64,000 bases of DNA from an uncultured Flavobacteriaceae bacterium. Its GTDB lineage: Bacteria; Bacteroidota; Bacteroidia; Flavobacteriales; Flavobacteriaceae. A program made the position numbers and the translations under genes. The stretch spans positions 62,001 to 126,000 of the forward strand of contig CANNAN010000001.1 of assembly GCA_947502635.1 (NCBI GenBank), given 5' to 3'. Of this stretch, positions 37,135 to 45,829 are shown one piece after another. The notes beneath the pieces are model-generated. The model ran no database searches and was not told the DNA's origin. It saw nothing but the letters and a program-made list of their open reading frames with translations. Position 1 is the stretch's first letter. Each line of letters opens with the position of its first letter.

Positions 37135-38229
37135 ATGAGTCATAAATCAAACTCATTAAAACAATTAGCGCTCCAAAAGTTTAAAAAGAATTTTTGGGGC
37201 GTTTTTAGTTTTTGTTTTATCATAGTTGTTGGTTTAGTATCTGTTTTCGCTTATGTTTTTGCGCCCGATAATTCACAGTATGCTAACCAGATGCATTTGT
37301 CAATTCATTCTAAACAGCCTGGTTTTGAAGTGGACATGCTAACAATTCCATCACAATTAGAGACCAATCAAAGTTGGTTGGGTGAAGTTTTCTTTGGAAA
37401 GAAAAATACCGATACCGAAATTCCTATTTCAGAATATTCGGTAAAGGAGGATATGCTTATGTATAAGGAATATGCATCTGATGGTTTAGAAGGAGTTGAA
37501 AAAACAATTTCGTTAAGTGTTTTTTTAAACAATAATGTAAAAAATTATATAAAAGAAAAGCGTTTCCTTTTTGGAACAGATAAATACGGAAGAGATCTGT
37601 TAAGTCGCGTATTAGTAGGCGCAAGAATATCATTTTTTATAGGGTTTGTAGCTGTTTTTATCTCATTACTTATCGGTATTTTTATGGGGAGTATTGCAGG
37701 CTATTTTGGTGGTAAAGTCGATGCCGTTATTATGTGGATTATTAATGTGACCTGGTCAATTCCAACCTTACTACTCGTTATTGCTATTACCTTGGCATTG
37801 GGGAAAGGTTTTTGGCAAGTATTTATCGCTGTTGGGCTTACCATGTGGGTTGAGGTGGCTAGAGTGGTGCGTGGGCAAATAATTAGCGCTAAAGAAATGC
37901 AGTATGTAACCGCTGCAAGAGCCTTGGGTTTTAATAATTTCAGAATTATTACCAAACATATTTTACCTAACATAATGGCGCCAGTGATAGTAATTTCTGC
38001 AGCTAATTTTGCAGGTGCTATTTTAATAGAAAGTGGTCTTAGTTTTTTAGGTATTGGAGCACAACCACCTATGGCGAGTTGGGGGGCAATGATTAAAGAT
38101 CATTATAACTATATTATACTAGGTAAACCCTTTTTGGCAATTATACCAGGGCTTTGCATTATGAGTTTGGTTATGGCATTTATGCTTATTGGTAATGCAC
38201 TTAGGGATGCTTTGGATGTAAAGAATTGA
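37135..38229 (+). CDS. ABC transporter permease, DppC/OppC type (orphan)
   Basis: 364 residues. A first membrane helix (about 22-42) is followed by an unusually long outside segment (about 45-145), then the five-helix permease domain. FLFGTDKYGRDLLSRVLVGARISFFIGF (about 143-170) and the EAA loop AARALGFNNFRIITKHILPN near 262-281 are hallmarks of the peptide/nickel DppC/OppC subfamily. No ATPase, second permease or binding protein lies nearby. Nine-base spacing shows co-transcription with prc. The substrate could be peptides released by the protease, but this is speculation. Confidence 0.87.
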   Translation: MSHKSNSLKQLALQKFKKNFWGVFSFCFIIVVGLVSVFAYVFAPDNSQYANQMHLSIHSKQPGFEVDMLTIPSQLETNQSWLGEVFFGKKNTDTEIPISEYSVKEDMLMYKEYASDGLEGVEKTISLSVFLNNNVKNYIKEKRFLFGTDKYGRDLLSRVLVGARISFFIGFVAVFISLLIGIFMGSIAGYFGGKVDAVIMWIINVTWSIPTLLLVIAITLALGKGFWQVFIAVGLTMWVEVARVVRGQIISAKEMQYVTAARALGFNNFRIITKHILPNIMAPVIVISAANFAGAILIESGLSFLGIGAQPPMASWGAMIKDHYNYIILGKPFLAIIPGLCIMSLVMAFMLIGNALRDALDVKN

Positions 38230-38286
38230 TAAATATTTAAAGCTTATTCTTAGTAAATTTAATAAATAGTAGAAGGTTAGCAATTA

Positions 38287-38700
38287 CTACTTAAAAAGGT
38301 TCCCATTATTCTCAAAACTTTTAAACTCTATGGGGTTATTGCTAAAGTCTAAAATAAACATAGTTAGGTGTTCTCCTTTTTTATTTTCATATCTTTTTTG
38401 TGGTCTAATAATAAAGTCTACTTTATGATGTTTTAGTCTCTTTTCTATGCCTTTAAAGGTGTTGGTGTCCAAAATACAACCAAAATGGGGGATAGGTACT
38501 TTAAGATTTTCTACTTTTCCGCAATAATCTAACGTTGGCATGTTGTTCGATACATGAGCAGAAAGTTGATGCCCAAAAAAATTAAAATCTACCCAATGTT
38601 CTGTTTGTCTTCCTAATTCACAGCCTAAAATACTGTGATAAAATTTAATGGTATTTTTAATATCTTTTACCTTAAAAGCAAGATGAAATTTAGTATTCAT
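38287..38700 (-). CDS. VOC (glyoxalase/dioxygenase) superfamily protein
   Basis: 137 residues with one VOC fold: HLAFKVKDIKNTIKFYHSILGCELGRQ (6-32) is the first beta-alpha module, with His6 as a candidate metal ligand. HFGCILD near 77 and FILDFSNNPIEFKSF near 115 (Glu as a candidate ligand) form the second. It lies four bases after the hydroxyacid dehydrogenase on the same strand. The reaction is unknown; resemblance is to uncharacterised glyoxalase-like proteins. Confidence 0.78.
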   Translation of the reverse strand: MNTKFHLAFKVKDIKNTIKFYHSILGCELGRQTEHWVDFNFFGHQLSAHVSNNMPTLDYCGKVENLKVPIPHFGCILDTNTFKGIEKRLKHHKVDFIIRPQKRYENKKGEHLTMFILDFSNNPIEFKSFENNGNLFK

Positions 38701-38704
38701 AATT

Positions 38705-39634
38705 TTAATAACCTTTTTTTAATGAGACTATGTTTAATGGTGCTTCGTTATTCAAATAACGCCTGTAATTTTCTGTAATTTGTTCGGTGGCATTTTCAAT
38801 ATTTGTTAAGCTTGCAATATGTGGTGTTATCTGGATTTTTGGATGATTCCAAAACGGATGTTCTTTAGGTAAAGGTTCTACTCTAAAAACATCTAGTAAA
38901 GCTCCAGAAATCATGGAAGTATTAAGTAAATTAATTAAATCAGTTTCCACTAAATGTTCTCCTCTACCGACATTAATTAAAAAAGAGTTTTTAGGTAATT
39001 TTTGAAGATTGTTTTTATTTAAAATACCTTTTGTTTTATCTGTTAAGGGTAAAATATTAATTAAAAAATCTGAAGCCTTTAAAAATTCATGGAGTTCATC
39101 ATCTCCACTAAAACTCTCAACATTTAAAATGTGCTTTTTAGAATGACTCCAGCCTTTTACATTAAAGCCAATTTGAGCAAATTTTTCAGCTACATAAGCT
39201 CCAATATTTCCTAGACCTAAAATTGAAATAGTAGTATTGTTGATTGATCGATAATTATGTTGTTGCCAATTCTTGTTTGTTTTTTGTGTTAAATAAGTCC
39301 TAGTGTTTTTTAGTTCTGATAATACGGTTGTGATTAAAAACTCCCACATATCGTTTGATAATTTTTTGTCAATTATCCGAGTAATTATGTTGTTTTTATT
39401 AATAATTTGAGAGTTTGTTATATGGTCAATAGAAGCTCCTACAGATTGGATGATCTTTATATTAGGGAATTGCTTAAATACATTTTTGTTCGGCTTCCAG
39501 CATACTATAAAGTCGACAGACATCTTATCTTTTACATTTGGATATATTTCAATAGTTGTATGGAGTAATTTTGCTCTTAACGTATCTGCCCATGGTTTAG
39601 CGTCTTTATTTTCAAAGATTAATAATATGCTCAT
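38705..39634 (-). CDS. D-isomer-specific 2-hydroxyacid dehydrogenase
   Basis: 309 residues. An NAD(P)-binding domain (about 100-280) contains ISILGLGNIGAYVAEKFAQIGFNVKGWSHSKK (Rossmann loop GLGNIG). LPLTDKTKGILN, LINVGRGEHLVETDLINLL (substrate arginine in NVGRG), the acid in DVFRVEPLP and PHIAS (catalytic histidine) are present. It resembles the glyoxylate/hydroxypyruvate reductase A (GhrA) group in length and motifs. First gene of a two-gene operon with the VOC protein, divergent from an Lrp regulator. Confidence 0.88.
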   Translation of the reverse strand: MSILLIFENKDAKPWADTLRAKLLHTTIEIYPNVKDKMSVDFIVCWKPNKNVFKQFPNIKIIQSVGASIDHITNSQIINKNNIITRIIDKKLSNDMWEFLITTVLSELKNTRTYLTQKTNKNWQQHNYRSINNTTISILGLGNIGAYVAEKFAQIGFNVKGWSHSKKHILNVESFSGDDELHEFLKASDFLINILPLTDKTKGILNKNNLQKLPKNSFLINVGRGEHLVETDLINLLNTSMISGALLDVFRVEPLPKEHPFWNHPKIQITPHIASLTNIENATEQITENYRRYLNNEAPLNIVSLKKGY

Positions 39635-39650
39635 GTTTTTTATTTTGACA

Positions 39651-39658
39651 CAAAGATA
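39651..39658 (-). promoter_or_regulatory. Promoter -7 element for the dehydrogenase/VOC operon
   Basis: Read on the minus strand this is TATCTTTG, a full TAnnTTTG match, 16 bases before the ATG at 39634. It lies in the divergent region shared with the Lrp-type gene. No good TTG partner is seen. Confidence 0.45.
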
Positions 39659-39702
39659 TATTCTAATTTGTGAAATGTGAAACTGATTAATTGGTGTTTA
39701 TT

Positions 39703-39710
39703 TATATTTG
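39703..39710 (+). promoter_or_regulatory. Promoter -7 element for the Lrp/AsnC gene
   Basis: TATATTTG, a full TAnnTTTG match, 42 bases before the ATG at 39753. The nearest TTG triplets are at unsuitable distances (9 and 32 bases), so only half of the promoter is supported. Confidence 0.45.
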
Positions 39711-39752
39711 CGATTGAAAAAAAGTTTTTTTGTGTAAATAAAAGTTGATTCA

Positions 39753-40163
39753 ATGGTAGATAGTTTAGATAAACAATTACTTGATATATTAAAAGATAAT
39801 GCACGATTATCTTTTGCCGATTTAGGAAGAAAAATAAATTTGTCTTCATCAGCAGTCAGGGAGCGAGTGCAAAAATTAGAAGAATTTGGAGTTATTCAAA
39901 AGTATAGTATTCAACTAGATCATAAAAAACTTGGAAATGATTTAGAAGCTTTTATATTGTTAAAAGTTTTTCCAGGTCAATTAAAACATATCCTTCAAAA
40001 GATAAAGAGCTTTCGAGAAATTAAAGAAGCGCATAGAATAACAGGTAGTCAAAATATACACTTAAAGGTTGTTGTGAAAAATCAATTAAGTTTACAAAAG
40101 TTATTGGATCAATTAATGGTTTTTAGTGATACAAATACATTTCTTATTTTATCTAAAGTTTAG
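39753..40163 (+). CDS. Lrp/AsnC family transcriptional regulator
   Basis: 136 residues. An N-terminal helix-turn-helix (about 4-50; DKQLLDILKDNARLSFADLGRKINLSSSAVRERVQKLEEFGVIQKYS) is followed by a short RAM ligand-binding domain (about 62-135; ITGSQNIHLKVVVKN). Such proteins form octamers and sense amino acids or related acids. It is transcribed away from the hydroxyacid dehydrogenase, so regulation of that operon is plausible but not shown. Confidence 0.9.
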   Translation: MVDSLDKQLLDILKDNARLSFADLGRKINLSSSAVRERVQKLEEFGVIQKYSIQLDHKKLGNDLEAFILLKVFPGQLKHILQKIKSFREIKEAHRITGSQNIHLKVVVKNQLSLQKLLDQLMVFSDTNTFLILSKV

Positions 40164-40208
40164 TACTATATATTACTAACTTTTACAGATATGAAATCGT
40201 TTTAAAAG

Positions 40209-40246
40209 GAAAAAGCCACTCCAAACAGAGCGGCCTTTTGTTTTTA
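40209..40246. terminator. Terminator between convergent lrp-type and beta-helix genes
   Basis: GCC-CTC and GAG-GGC arms around loop CAAACA (stem 40210-40221 with 40228-40239), with one internal mismatch and A/T flanks, followed by TTTTGTTTTT. It can serve both converging genes. Confidence 0.6.
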
Positions 40247-40259
40247 ATAGATAGTTTGT

Positions 40260-42485
40260 TTATTGGACTATCAATTTTAATACTATAGGTTCTTTTGACT
40301 CAGCATCGTGAATTCGGAAAAGATATACGCCTTTAGATTTAAATAGGCTAGAATTAAAAGACATTTTGTCTGTTTTAACTTTGCGAGTTGTTATTATTGC
40401 ACCCTTGATGTCATAAACGCTTACCGAACTATTATCGCTAACACCTGTTAAATTTAGATTAAGCCTTCCATTTCTTAATGGATTAGGATACATTAGGATT
40501 TTGCTTTCCTTTACAGCAATATTACCCTTAACGGCAGATCTGCCAGTTAAAGAATTATTCACATTAAATGTTGTAGTTTTTGAGTCAAGCTTGTCGTTAT
40601 AAGAGCCTCCCGCAGGACGAATCATGACCTCTAATTTATAGTCATTTCCTATAGCCCAGTTTGTTGGTTGATTAACAGATAGGGTCACTGTACCTGGCCC
40701 ATTAGAAACGGTCTGTTTTGCATTTCTTAACCAAGTTCCAGTCGGACTGGTTACAATGGCTACCACTTCATTTTGACCTATTGATGAGTAATTGACGGTT
40801 ACGTTAACATTTTGTCCCTGTGCTATATTGGCAGGAGAATTGGCTATGGTTATATTGTTGGTAATCGTATTGGCTACGTTGAAGTTTGTGGTTTTAGAAT
40901 TGAGCTTGTCATTATAAGAACCGTTCACAGGACGAATCATAACTTCTAATTTATAATTGTTTCCAACAGCCCAATTTGTTGCTTGGCTAACATTTAGAGT
41001 TACTGAACCTGACCCTCCTGAGATAGTCTGTTTGTCATTGTTTAACCATGTTCCAGTGGGGCTGGTCACGATAGCGACTACTTCATTTTGACCTGCGGAA
41101 GTGTAATTAACGGTAACACTAAGGTCTTCTCCAGGGGTAATACTAGCAGTCGAATTAGCTATTGAAATGGTGTTGCTGTTTGGAGGTGGCGTACTAGAAT
41201 CGTATAAGTTATAGTATACATCATTTAAGATGCTCAAGTCATCTGTTTTGGGATTGTTTTTATAGGCATTAGAATTTGTGTACCATACTATATTATTTCT
41301 GAATGTAGTTGATGGTCGGTCAATTTTTCTATTTGGATGAAAAGAGAACCCTTGACGGTAACTATTGGCATCATTGGCATAGAAAACATGATTGTTGATC
41401 CAAGAATTATTTTGAGTTGGAGGTTCATTGGGTCTGGCGGTTTCGCTTCCGTTTTCTTGGAAACCTCCATCTCCGTTACGGATATGTATTCCAATATTAC
41501 CATCTGTTATACAATTTTTTGCAGCGATCTCGGTCCAATATTGCCAGCGACTTCCAGCATCGAACGCTACATTTTTAATACACTTAATTCCATTTACGTA
41601 GGCGTCCATATCAACACCATCTACATCGCATTTAACCATTAAGTTGTTTTTTACCAATGTATTATTAGAAGCTTTTAGGTGAATAGCTCTTCTGGCACAG
41701 TCATAGATATAGTTAGCCTCTAGTCTTGAGTTTTGTCCATAAGTATTATTTATAAAAAGTACATTTCTACAAGTAATAAAATTGATACCTTCTACAATTA
41801 AATTAGTAGCCCGTTTAGAATAAATCCCAGCAACTCTTTTATTGCCATTTATTTTGCTTCTTTTGGTTCCAAAAAATTTCACATTAGTTTTGTTATTCCC
41901 ATTCGAACCTTTAACTTCGAATACACCCCGAAGCACATCACTTACCGAATACTCGTCAGGAATGGTGCCAGGTAGTATTGGACCAGTATAATTAATAGTG
42001 CCATCTACCCATATTGTGGTATTAGACCCAACTTTAATTAGTTTGTTTCCTGTATTTAGATTAATAGTACCTCTGAAAATAAATGTACCTCCATTCCCAG
42101 CAATAGCATTTCGCTGACTTTCGAGATTAGAAGCGTTTATAATTGTGCCAGAGCCCGTATATGTGGCGAGTCTGTTAGCTAAGGCTGTTGCGGTTTCTTT
42201 CATAGCATCTGTTTGTGCTATATTGTTTGCAAAATCACCTTGTGTTAACCTTGTGTTTACTACCGCATTGGGTAGGCCTGCATCAAAAAGTTTATTACGG
42301 ATGTCGGTTACGTTGCCTGTACCTGCTGGAGCTGTTCCTTGATATACCTGGCCTGTATTGTTGGCATTAACAAGTGTATACTGAGCGAATACAGTTTGGG
42401 AGCTCATTATCATAAATGATAATAGAAAAAAATTCAAACCAAGAACACTTGGTTTTTTTGCTAATTTGTAAATAGTTTTTAACAT
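40260..42485 (-). CDS. T9SS-secreted parallel beta-helix protein with two tandem beta-sandwich modules
   Basis: 741 residues. Signal peptide to about 35 (ends VFAQ). A right-handed parallel beta-helix (about 110-420) has repeated N-N-T/L-V-x-N rungs such as NNTLVKNNLMVKCDVDGVDMDAYVNG, and a late DGGFQENGSETARPN segment. Two nearly identical modules of about 100 residues follow (about 437-540 and 544-642), each with GQNEVVAIVTSPTGTWL and YKLEVMIRP. A T9SS type A sorting domain (YPNPLRNGRLNLNL near 670, to the end) finishes the protein. The fold suggests a polysaccharide lyase or similar surface enzyme; the substrate is unknown. It stands alone, with no sugar genes beside it. Confidence 0.72.
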   Translation of the reverse strand: MLKTIYKLAKKPSVLGLNFFLLSFMIMSSQTVFAQYTLVNANNTGQVYQGTAPAGTGNVTDIRNKLFDAGLPNAVVNTRLTQGDFANNIAQTDAMKETATALANRLATYTGSGTIINASNLESQRNAIAGNGGTFIFRGTINLNTGNKLIKVGSNTTIWVDGTINYTGPILPGTIPDEYSVSDVLRGVFEVKGSNGNNKTNVKFFGTKRSKINGNKRVAGIYSKRATNLIVEGINFITCRNVLFINNTYGQNSRLEANYIYDCARRAIHLKASNNTLVKNNLMVKCDVDGVDMDAYVNGIKCIKNVAFDAGSRWQYWTEIAAKNCITDGNIGIHIRNGDGGFQENGSETARPNEPPTQNNSWINNHVFYANDANSYRQGFSFHPNRKIDRPSTTFRNNIVWYTNSNAYKNNPKTDDLSILNDVYYNLYDSSTPPPNSNTISIANSTASITPGEDLSVTVNYTSAGQNEVVAIVTSPTGTWLNNDKQTISGGSGSVTLNVSQATNWAVGNNYKLEVMIRPVNGSYNDKLNSKTTNFNVANTITNNITIANSPANIAQGQNVNVTVNYSSIGQNEVVAIVTSPTGTWLRNAKQTVSNGPGTVTLSVNQPTNWAIGNDYKLEVMIRPAGGSYNDKLDSKTTTFNVNNSLTGRSAVKGNIAVKESKILMYPNPLRNGRLNLNLTGVSDNSSVSVYDIKGAIITTRKVKTDKMSFNSSLFKSKGVYLFRIHDAESKEPIVLKLIVQ
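40559..41175 (-). repeat. Tandem duplication of a ~100-residue module inside the beta-helix protein
   Basis: Module 1 is at about 41175-40868 and module 2 at about 40853-40559. Both share NEVVAIVTSPTGTW, NWA-GN-YKLEVMIRP, and SYNDKL-SKTT-FNV. By eye roughly three quarters of residues are identical, which points to a fairly recent duplication or ongoing gene conversion. Confidence 0.8.
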
Positions 42486-42920
42486 AAAGAATATTGTTTA
42501 GTTAAGATTTGGGTAAGAATTTACTTTTTTAAATCAAAGTTTTTTCTTTCGTATAAAAATAACATAAAACCGTAGGGTTTGTATGATATATTTTTAATGA
42601 TTTGTACCACAAATGGGTTTTTTATTGCGGTTTTGTTAAAAAAGGAAGTAGTTTGTCGATTAAAAAAAATAAGGTTTGTTGTAAGAGAAATAATGTTACA
42701 TAGTTGGTAGCATTAATATTGAAATGTTTACCAAGAACAAGCGCAGTGACGAGTTGCTCGATAAATACAAAATATAGAGAAAAAAAATTTAATTTTTTTG
42801 TGACTTTAAAAAATAACGTTCAGAGATTTTCACTTTGTATAACAGGTGCTTTCTTATCTTAAGTCAAGGTTTTTTCATTTTTCTAATAACATCTTTGCAT
42901 TGTTAATTCAAATTATAAAA
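42486..42920. other. Long AT-rich intergenic region
   Basis: 435 bases between two divergent genes. No coding frame with family similarity was found. A short perfect palindrome, AAAAAAATT-T-AATTTTTTT, lies near 42782-42800. CATCTTTG near 42890-42897 (one base from TAnnTTTG) is a possible promoter for the gene at 42921. The rest may hold control sites for the secreted beta-helix gene, but none is recognisable. Confidence 0.45.
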
Positions 42921-43334
42921 ATGGAAAAATCAAAATTAGTTAAATCACTATTAGTTATTTCGGGTATTATTGGAATTATTATAGGAGGCTCACTATTATT
43001 TATACCTGTTAGTTTTCAAGCTTCTGCAGGTATTGACCTTAGGGGTAATGTTAGTCTTTTAAGCGAAATGAGGGCTTCAGGAGGAGCTATATTAGTTGTA
43101 AGCGTGTTAGTTCTGTTAGGAGTCTTTATTGCTAAGTTAACATTTGCTTCTGTAGTGTTAACTTGTCTGTTTTATCTTTCTTATGGGGTTTCTCGTATCT
43201 TTAGTATCATTATTGATGGAATGCCTTCGGAATCCTTAATTATAGCTACAATTGTTGAAATGGTAATCGGGTTATTAAGTCTTTTGGTGTTGGTTAATTT
43301 TCGAGAAAAACAGAATAAGCCTGTTTTAAAATAA
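42921..43334 (+). CDS. DUF4345-like small membrane protein
   Basis: 137 residues from the ATG at 42921; a GTG 75 bases upstream would only add a poor leader. Four hydrophobic segments (about 10-30, 50-70, 75-95, 105-128). LLFIPVSFQASAGIDL, RASGGAILVVSVLVLLG and LSYGVSRIFSIIIDGMPSESLI match the general pattern of DUF4345 proteins. Function unknown. It is not in an operon. An AT-rich hairpin-like stretch after the stop (43337-43380) may be a terminator. Confidence 0.7.
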   Translation: MEKSKLVKSLLVISGIIGIIIGGSLLFIPVSFQASAGIDLRGNVSLLSEMRASGGAILVVSVLVLLGVFIAKLTFASVVLTCLFYLSYGVSRIFSIIIDGMPSESLIIATIVEMVIGLLSLLVLVNFREKQNKPVLK

Positions 43335-43612
43335 TCTAAGAGTATTTTTTTGTTTTATCATTTAATAAAACTCTTTTTCTACTCCTGCTGAAAGATTCTG
43401 GAGTAAATTACAATATAGCTAGCAATTTTGTGTAAGTGAACTCTTTTAAGAGTTCAGGTTGGGCTTTCAATAATATAAGGTGTCTTTCTTCAGGATCATT
43501 ATTATTTAAGAATGAAATTCATTCCTGAACAATATTATAATCTTGATGCATTAGGTTGTAGACCAGGTGTTTAGGTTTTGGATATTGATATTCGTAAAGT
43601 TTATTTTGAAAA

Positions 43613-44218
43613 CTAATCTGTTTTCATATTTAGGTTCAAAGAATCTATATATCCTAAAACATCCTCTTTTCCCATGTCTTTTGATGATGATGTTATAAAA
43701 TAATTGGGTATCTCCTCCCAGGTTTCCAAAAGAATGGCTTTATAAGCTTCTACATGATTGTCAATAGCCTTGGGTTTTAGCTTATCTGCTTTAGTAAAGA
43801 TAATAGAAAACGGAATCCCATTTTCTCCCAACCATTGCATAAACTCTAAGTCTATAGGTTGTGGATTGTGTCTAATATCTACTAAAACAAATGCGGTAAC
43901 AAGTTGTTCGCGAAGTGCAAAATATTGTGTTATAAATTTTTGAAATACTTTTTTAGCGCTTTTAGAAACACGTGCATAGCCATAGCCTGGTAAATCTACC
44001 AGGTGCCAATTTTTATTAATTAAAAAATGATTTATTAGTTGTGTTTTTCCAGGCCTTCCCGATGTTTTGGCTAGGCTTTTTCGACTAGTCAACATATTTA
44101 TAAGTGACGATTTTCCAACATTACTTCTACCAATAAAGGCATATTCTGGTAACATGCTTTTAGGGCACTTAGCAACATCTGAATTGCTCATTATAAATTC
44201 GGCAGACTTAATTTTCAT
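43613..44218 (-). CDS. engB: Ribosome-biogenesis GTP-binding protein EngB (YsxC/YihA)
   Basis: 201 residues of the TrmE-Era-EngA-EngB GTPase family. G1 loop GRSNVGKSSLIN (near 31-42), switch region SGRPGKTQLINHF, G3 DLPGYGYA near 75, and G4 TKADK near 143 are all present. It helps late assembly of the 50S subunit. Single gene on the minus strand, with 82 bases to the next. Normal length. Confidence 0.94.
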   Translation of the reverse strand: MKIKSAEFIMSNSDVAKCPKSMLPEYAFIGRSNVGKSSLINMLTSRKSLAKTSGRPGKTQLINHFLINKNWHLVDLPGYGYARVSKSAKKVFQKFITQYFALREQLVTAFVLVDIRHNPQPIDLEFMQWLGENGIPFSIIFTKADKLKPKAIDNHVEAYKAILLETWEEIPNYFITSSSKDMGKEDVLGYIDSLNLNMKTD

Positions 44219-44300
44219 TTTTTGTCGTTTCCGAGAAGTAGGAAACCTTATTAATTGAACTTAGTTTTGTAATAAAATTTGATTTAACAGATTTCTAAAT

Positions 44301-45065
44301 TTAGAAGCCTCTTTTATTAAACCACCCTTGAAGAATGGTATTGAATTCTTCGGGATGTTCCATCATAGCGGCATGACCACATTTATCTATCCAAAATAAA
44401 TCAGAGTCTGGTAAAAGCTCATTAAACTCTTCGGCAACTTCTGGGGGGGTAACAGTATCGTTTTTACCCCAAATAATACACGTTGGTATATTCATATTGG
44501 GTAAATCGCTGGCCATATTGTGTCTTATGGCGCTTTTGGCAATGGCTAGTGTTTTTATAAGCTTATTACGATCATTTACAGTTTCATAAACTTCATCAAC
44601 AATTTCTTTGGTAGCAACTTCTGGGTCATAAAAAACATCTTGTGCCTTCTTTTTTATGACTTCATAATCGCTACGTTTCGTATAACCACCTCCCATAGCA
44701 CTTTCGTATAGTCCAGAGCTACCAGTAATAATAAGTGCTTTTATTTTTTCAGGGTATAGTTTTGTATGATATAGGCCTATATGACCGCCAAGAGAATTTC
44801 CTAATAAAATGACTTCATCAAAACCTTTAAATTCAATAAAGTCATGTAGGTATTTAGCAAAGCTTTTTACATTGGTTTTTAGCAAGGACATGCTGTATAC
44901 AGGTAATTCAGGAATAATAATTTTATAGCCATTCGTGCTAAAAAAATTTGAGACATCATTAAAATTACTAAGCCCTCCCATAAGACCATGTAATACCACA
45001 ATAGGTGTACCTTCTCCAGCTTCAAAATAGCTGTATTCTTTTTCTTTTTTTAAACGATACATCAT
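44301..45065 (-). CDS. Alpha/beta hydrolase
   Basis: 254 residues. TPIVVLHGLMGGLSNF (near 19-34) is the oxyanion-hole loop. LLGNSLGGHIGLY near 93 holds the nucleophile elbow (GNSLGG). WGKNDTVTPPEVAEEF near 200 has the acid aspartate, and KCGHAAMMEHPEEFN near 228 the histidine. All triad parts are present. It lies between engB and the dcw cluster, divergent from mraZ. The substrate cannot be assigned; the general family includes esterases and C-C hydrolases. Confidence 0.87.
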   Translation of the reverse strand: MMYRLKKEKEYSYFEAGEGTPIVVLHGLMGGLSNFNDVSNFFSTNGYKIIIPELPVYSMSLLKTNVKSFAKYLHDFIEFKGFDEVILLGNSLGGHIGLYHTKLYPEKIKALIITGSSGLYESAMGGGYTKRSDYEVIKKKAQDVFYDPEVATKEIVDEVYETVNDRNKLIKTLAIAKSAIRHNMASDLPNMNIPTCIIWGKNDTVTPPEVAEEFNELLPDSDLFWIDKCGHAAMMEHPEEFNTILQGWFNKRGF

Positions 45066-45279
45066 TATTAGTTGGTCATTGCATTAAAAACAAATATAGT
45101 TAATTCATTCATATTTTAACCATTTAAATTATCTGGCAAAAATAAAACTTTCTAAAAGGAATGTTGATAAAATATGTGTTATTAAATTCTTGCCTTTAAC
45201 ATATTGATGGTAAGCATTAAAGGTCTTTTTTTTAGTAAAAAATCGGTTTTAATCTTCATTTAATCGAAAAATTATCAAC

Positions 45280-45306
45280 AAAGTGGTATAAAGTGGTAAA
45301 AAGTGG
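45280..45306 (+). promoter_or_regulatory. MraZ operator: three AAAGTGG repeats at 10-bp spacing
   Basis: AAAGTGG occurs at 45280, 45290 and 45300, exactly one helical turn apart. Direct GTGG/TGGG-containing repeats at 10-bp spacing upstream of mraZ are the known binding sites of MraZ in other bacteria. The array ends 12 bases before the TATATTTG element, so it covers the -33 region. Autoregulation of the dcw operon is strongly suggested. Confidence 0.85.
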
Positions 45307-45318
45307 TGTATTTTTCAA

Positions 45319-45326
45319 TATATTTG
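45319..45326 (+). promoter_or_regulatory. dcw operon promoter -7 element
   Basis: TATATTTG, a full TAnnTTTG match, 33 bases before the mraZ start. The expected TTG is absent and its place is taken by the MraZ repeats, so the promoter may be weak or protein-dependent. Confidence 0.6.
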
Positions 45327-45358
45327 AAACTTAAACGTTAAAACTTCAATAAACCGTT

Positions 45359-45829
45359 TTGGACTTAATAACAGGGACATACGATTGCAAAGTAGATGCA
45401 AAGGGTAGGTTAATGATGCCAGCTTCTTTAAAAAAGCAGTTGTCTTCTATTTTGGCCGATGGTTTTGTGTTGCGTCGTTCTGTGTTTCAAAAGTGTTTGG
45501 AGTTGTACCCTATGGGCGAATGGCAGATTTTAATGCAAAAAATGAATAAGCTCAATAAGTTTAAAAAGAAGAATAACGATTTTATTCGCAGGTTTACTGC
45601 GGGAGCGAAAATGGTGGATATCGATGTTAATGGGCGTTTGTTAATCCCAAAGGACTTAACGGTATTTGCTGATATTTCGAAAAATATAGTTGTGGCCTCG
45701 GCTATAAATATTATCGAAATATGGGATAAAGATTTATACGAACAAGCCATTGATGATGCTGCTGTTGATTTTGCAGATTTAGCTGAAGAAGTAATGGGAC
45801 AAGATGACGATGACAATGGAATATCATAA
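45359..45829 (+). CDS. mraZ: Transcriptional regulator MraZ
   Basis: 156 residues, first gene of the dcw cluster. Two AbrB-like MraZ half-domains are visible: GTYDCKVDAKGRLMMPASLKKQL (6-28) and KMVDIDVNGRLLIPKDL (near 84-100), each with the D-x-x-GR-L-x-x-P motif. It starts with TTG at 45359; the next ATG falls inside the first DNA-binding domain. The C-terminus is acidic (GQDDDDNG). The operator repeats lie upstream. It overlaps rsmH by 14 to 26 bases, depending on the rsmH start. Confidence 0.93.
   Translation: MDLITGTYDCKVDAKGRLMMPASLKKQLSSILADGFVLRRSVFQKCLELYPMGEWQILMQKMNKLNKFKKKNNDFIRRFTAGAKMVDIDVNGRLLIPKDLTVFADISKNIVVASAINIIEIWDKDLYEQAIDDAAVDFADLAEEVMGQDDDDNGIS

Noticed and set aside
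45487-45816. A 109-codon serine-rich minus-strand frame inside mraZ
   Set aside because: It is antisense to a well-supported gene and has no family similarity.
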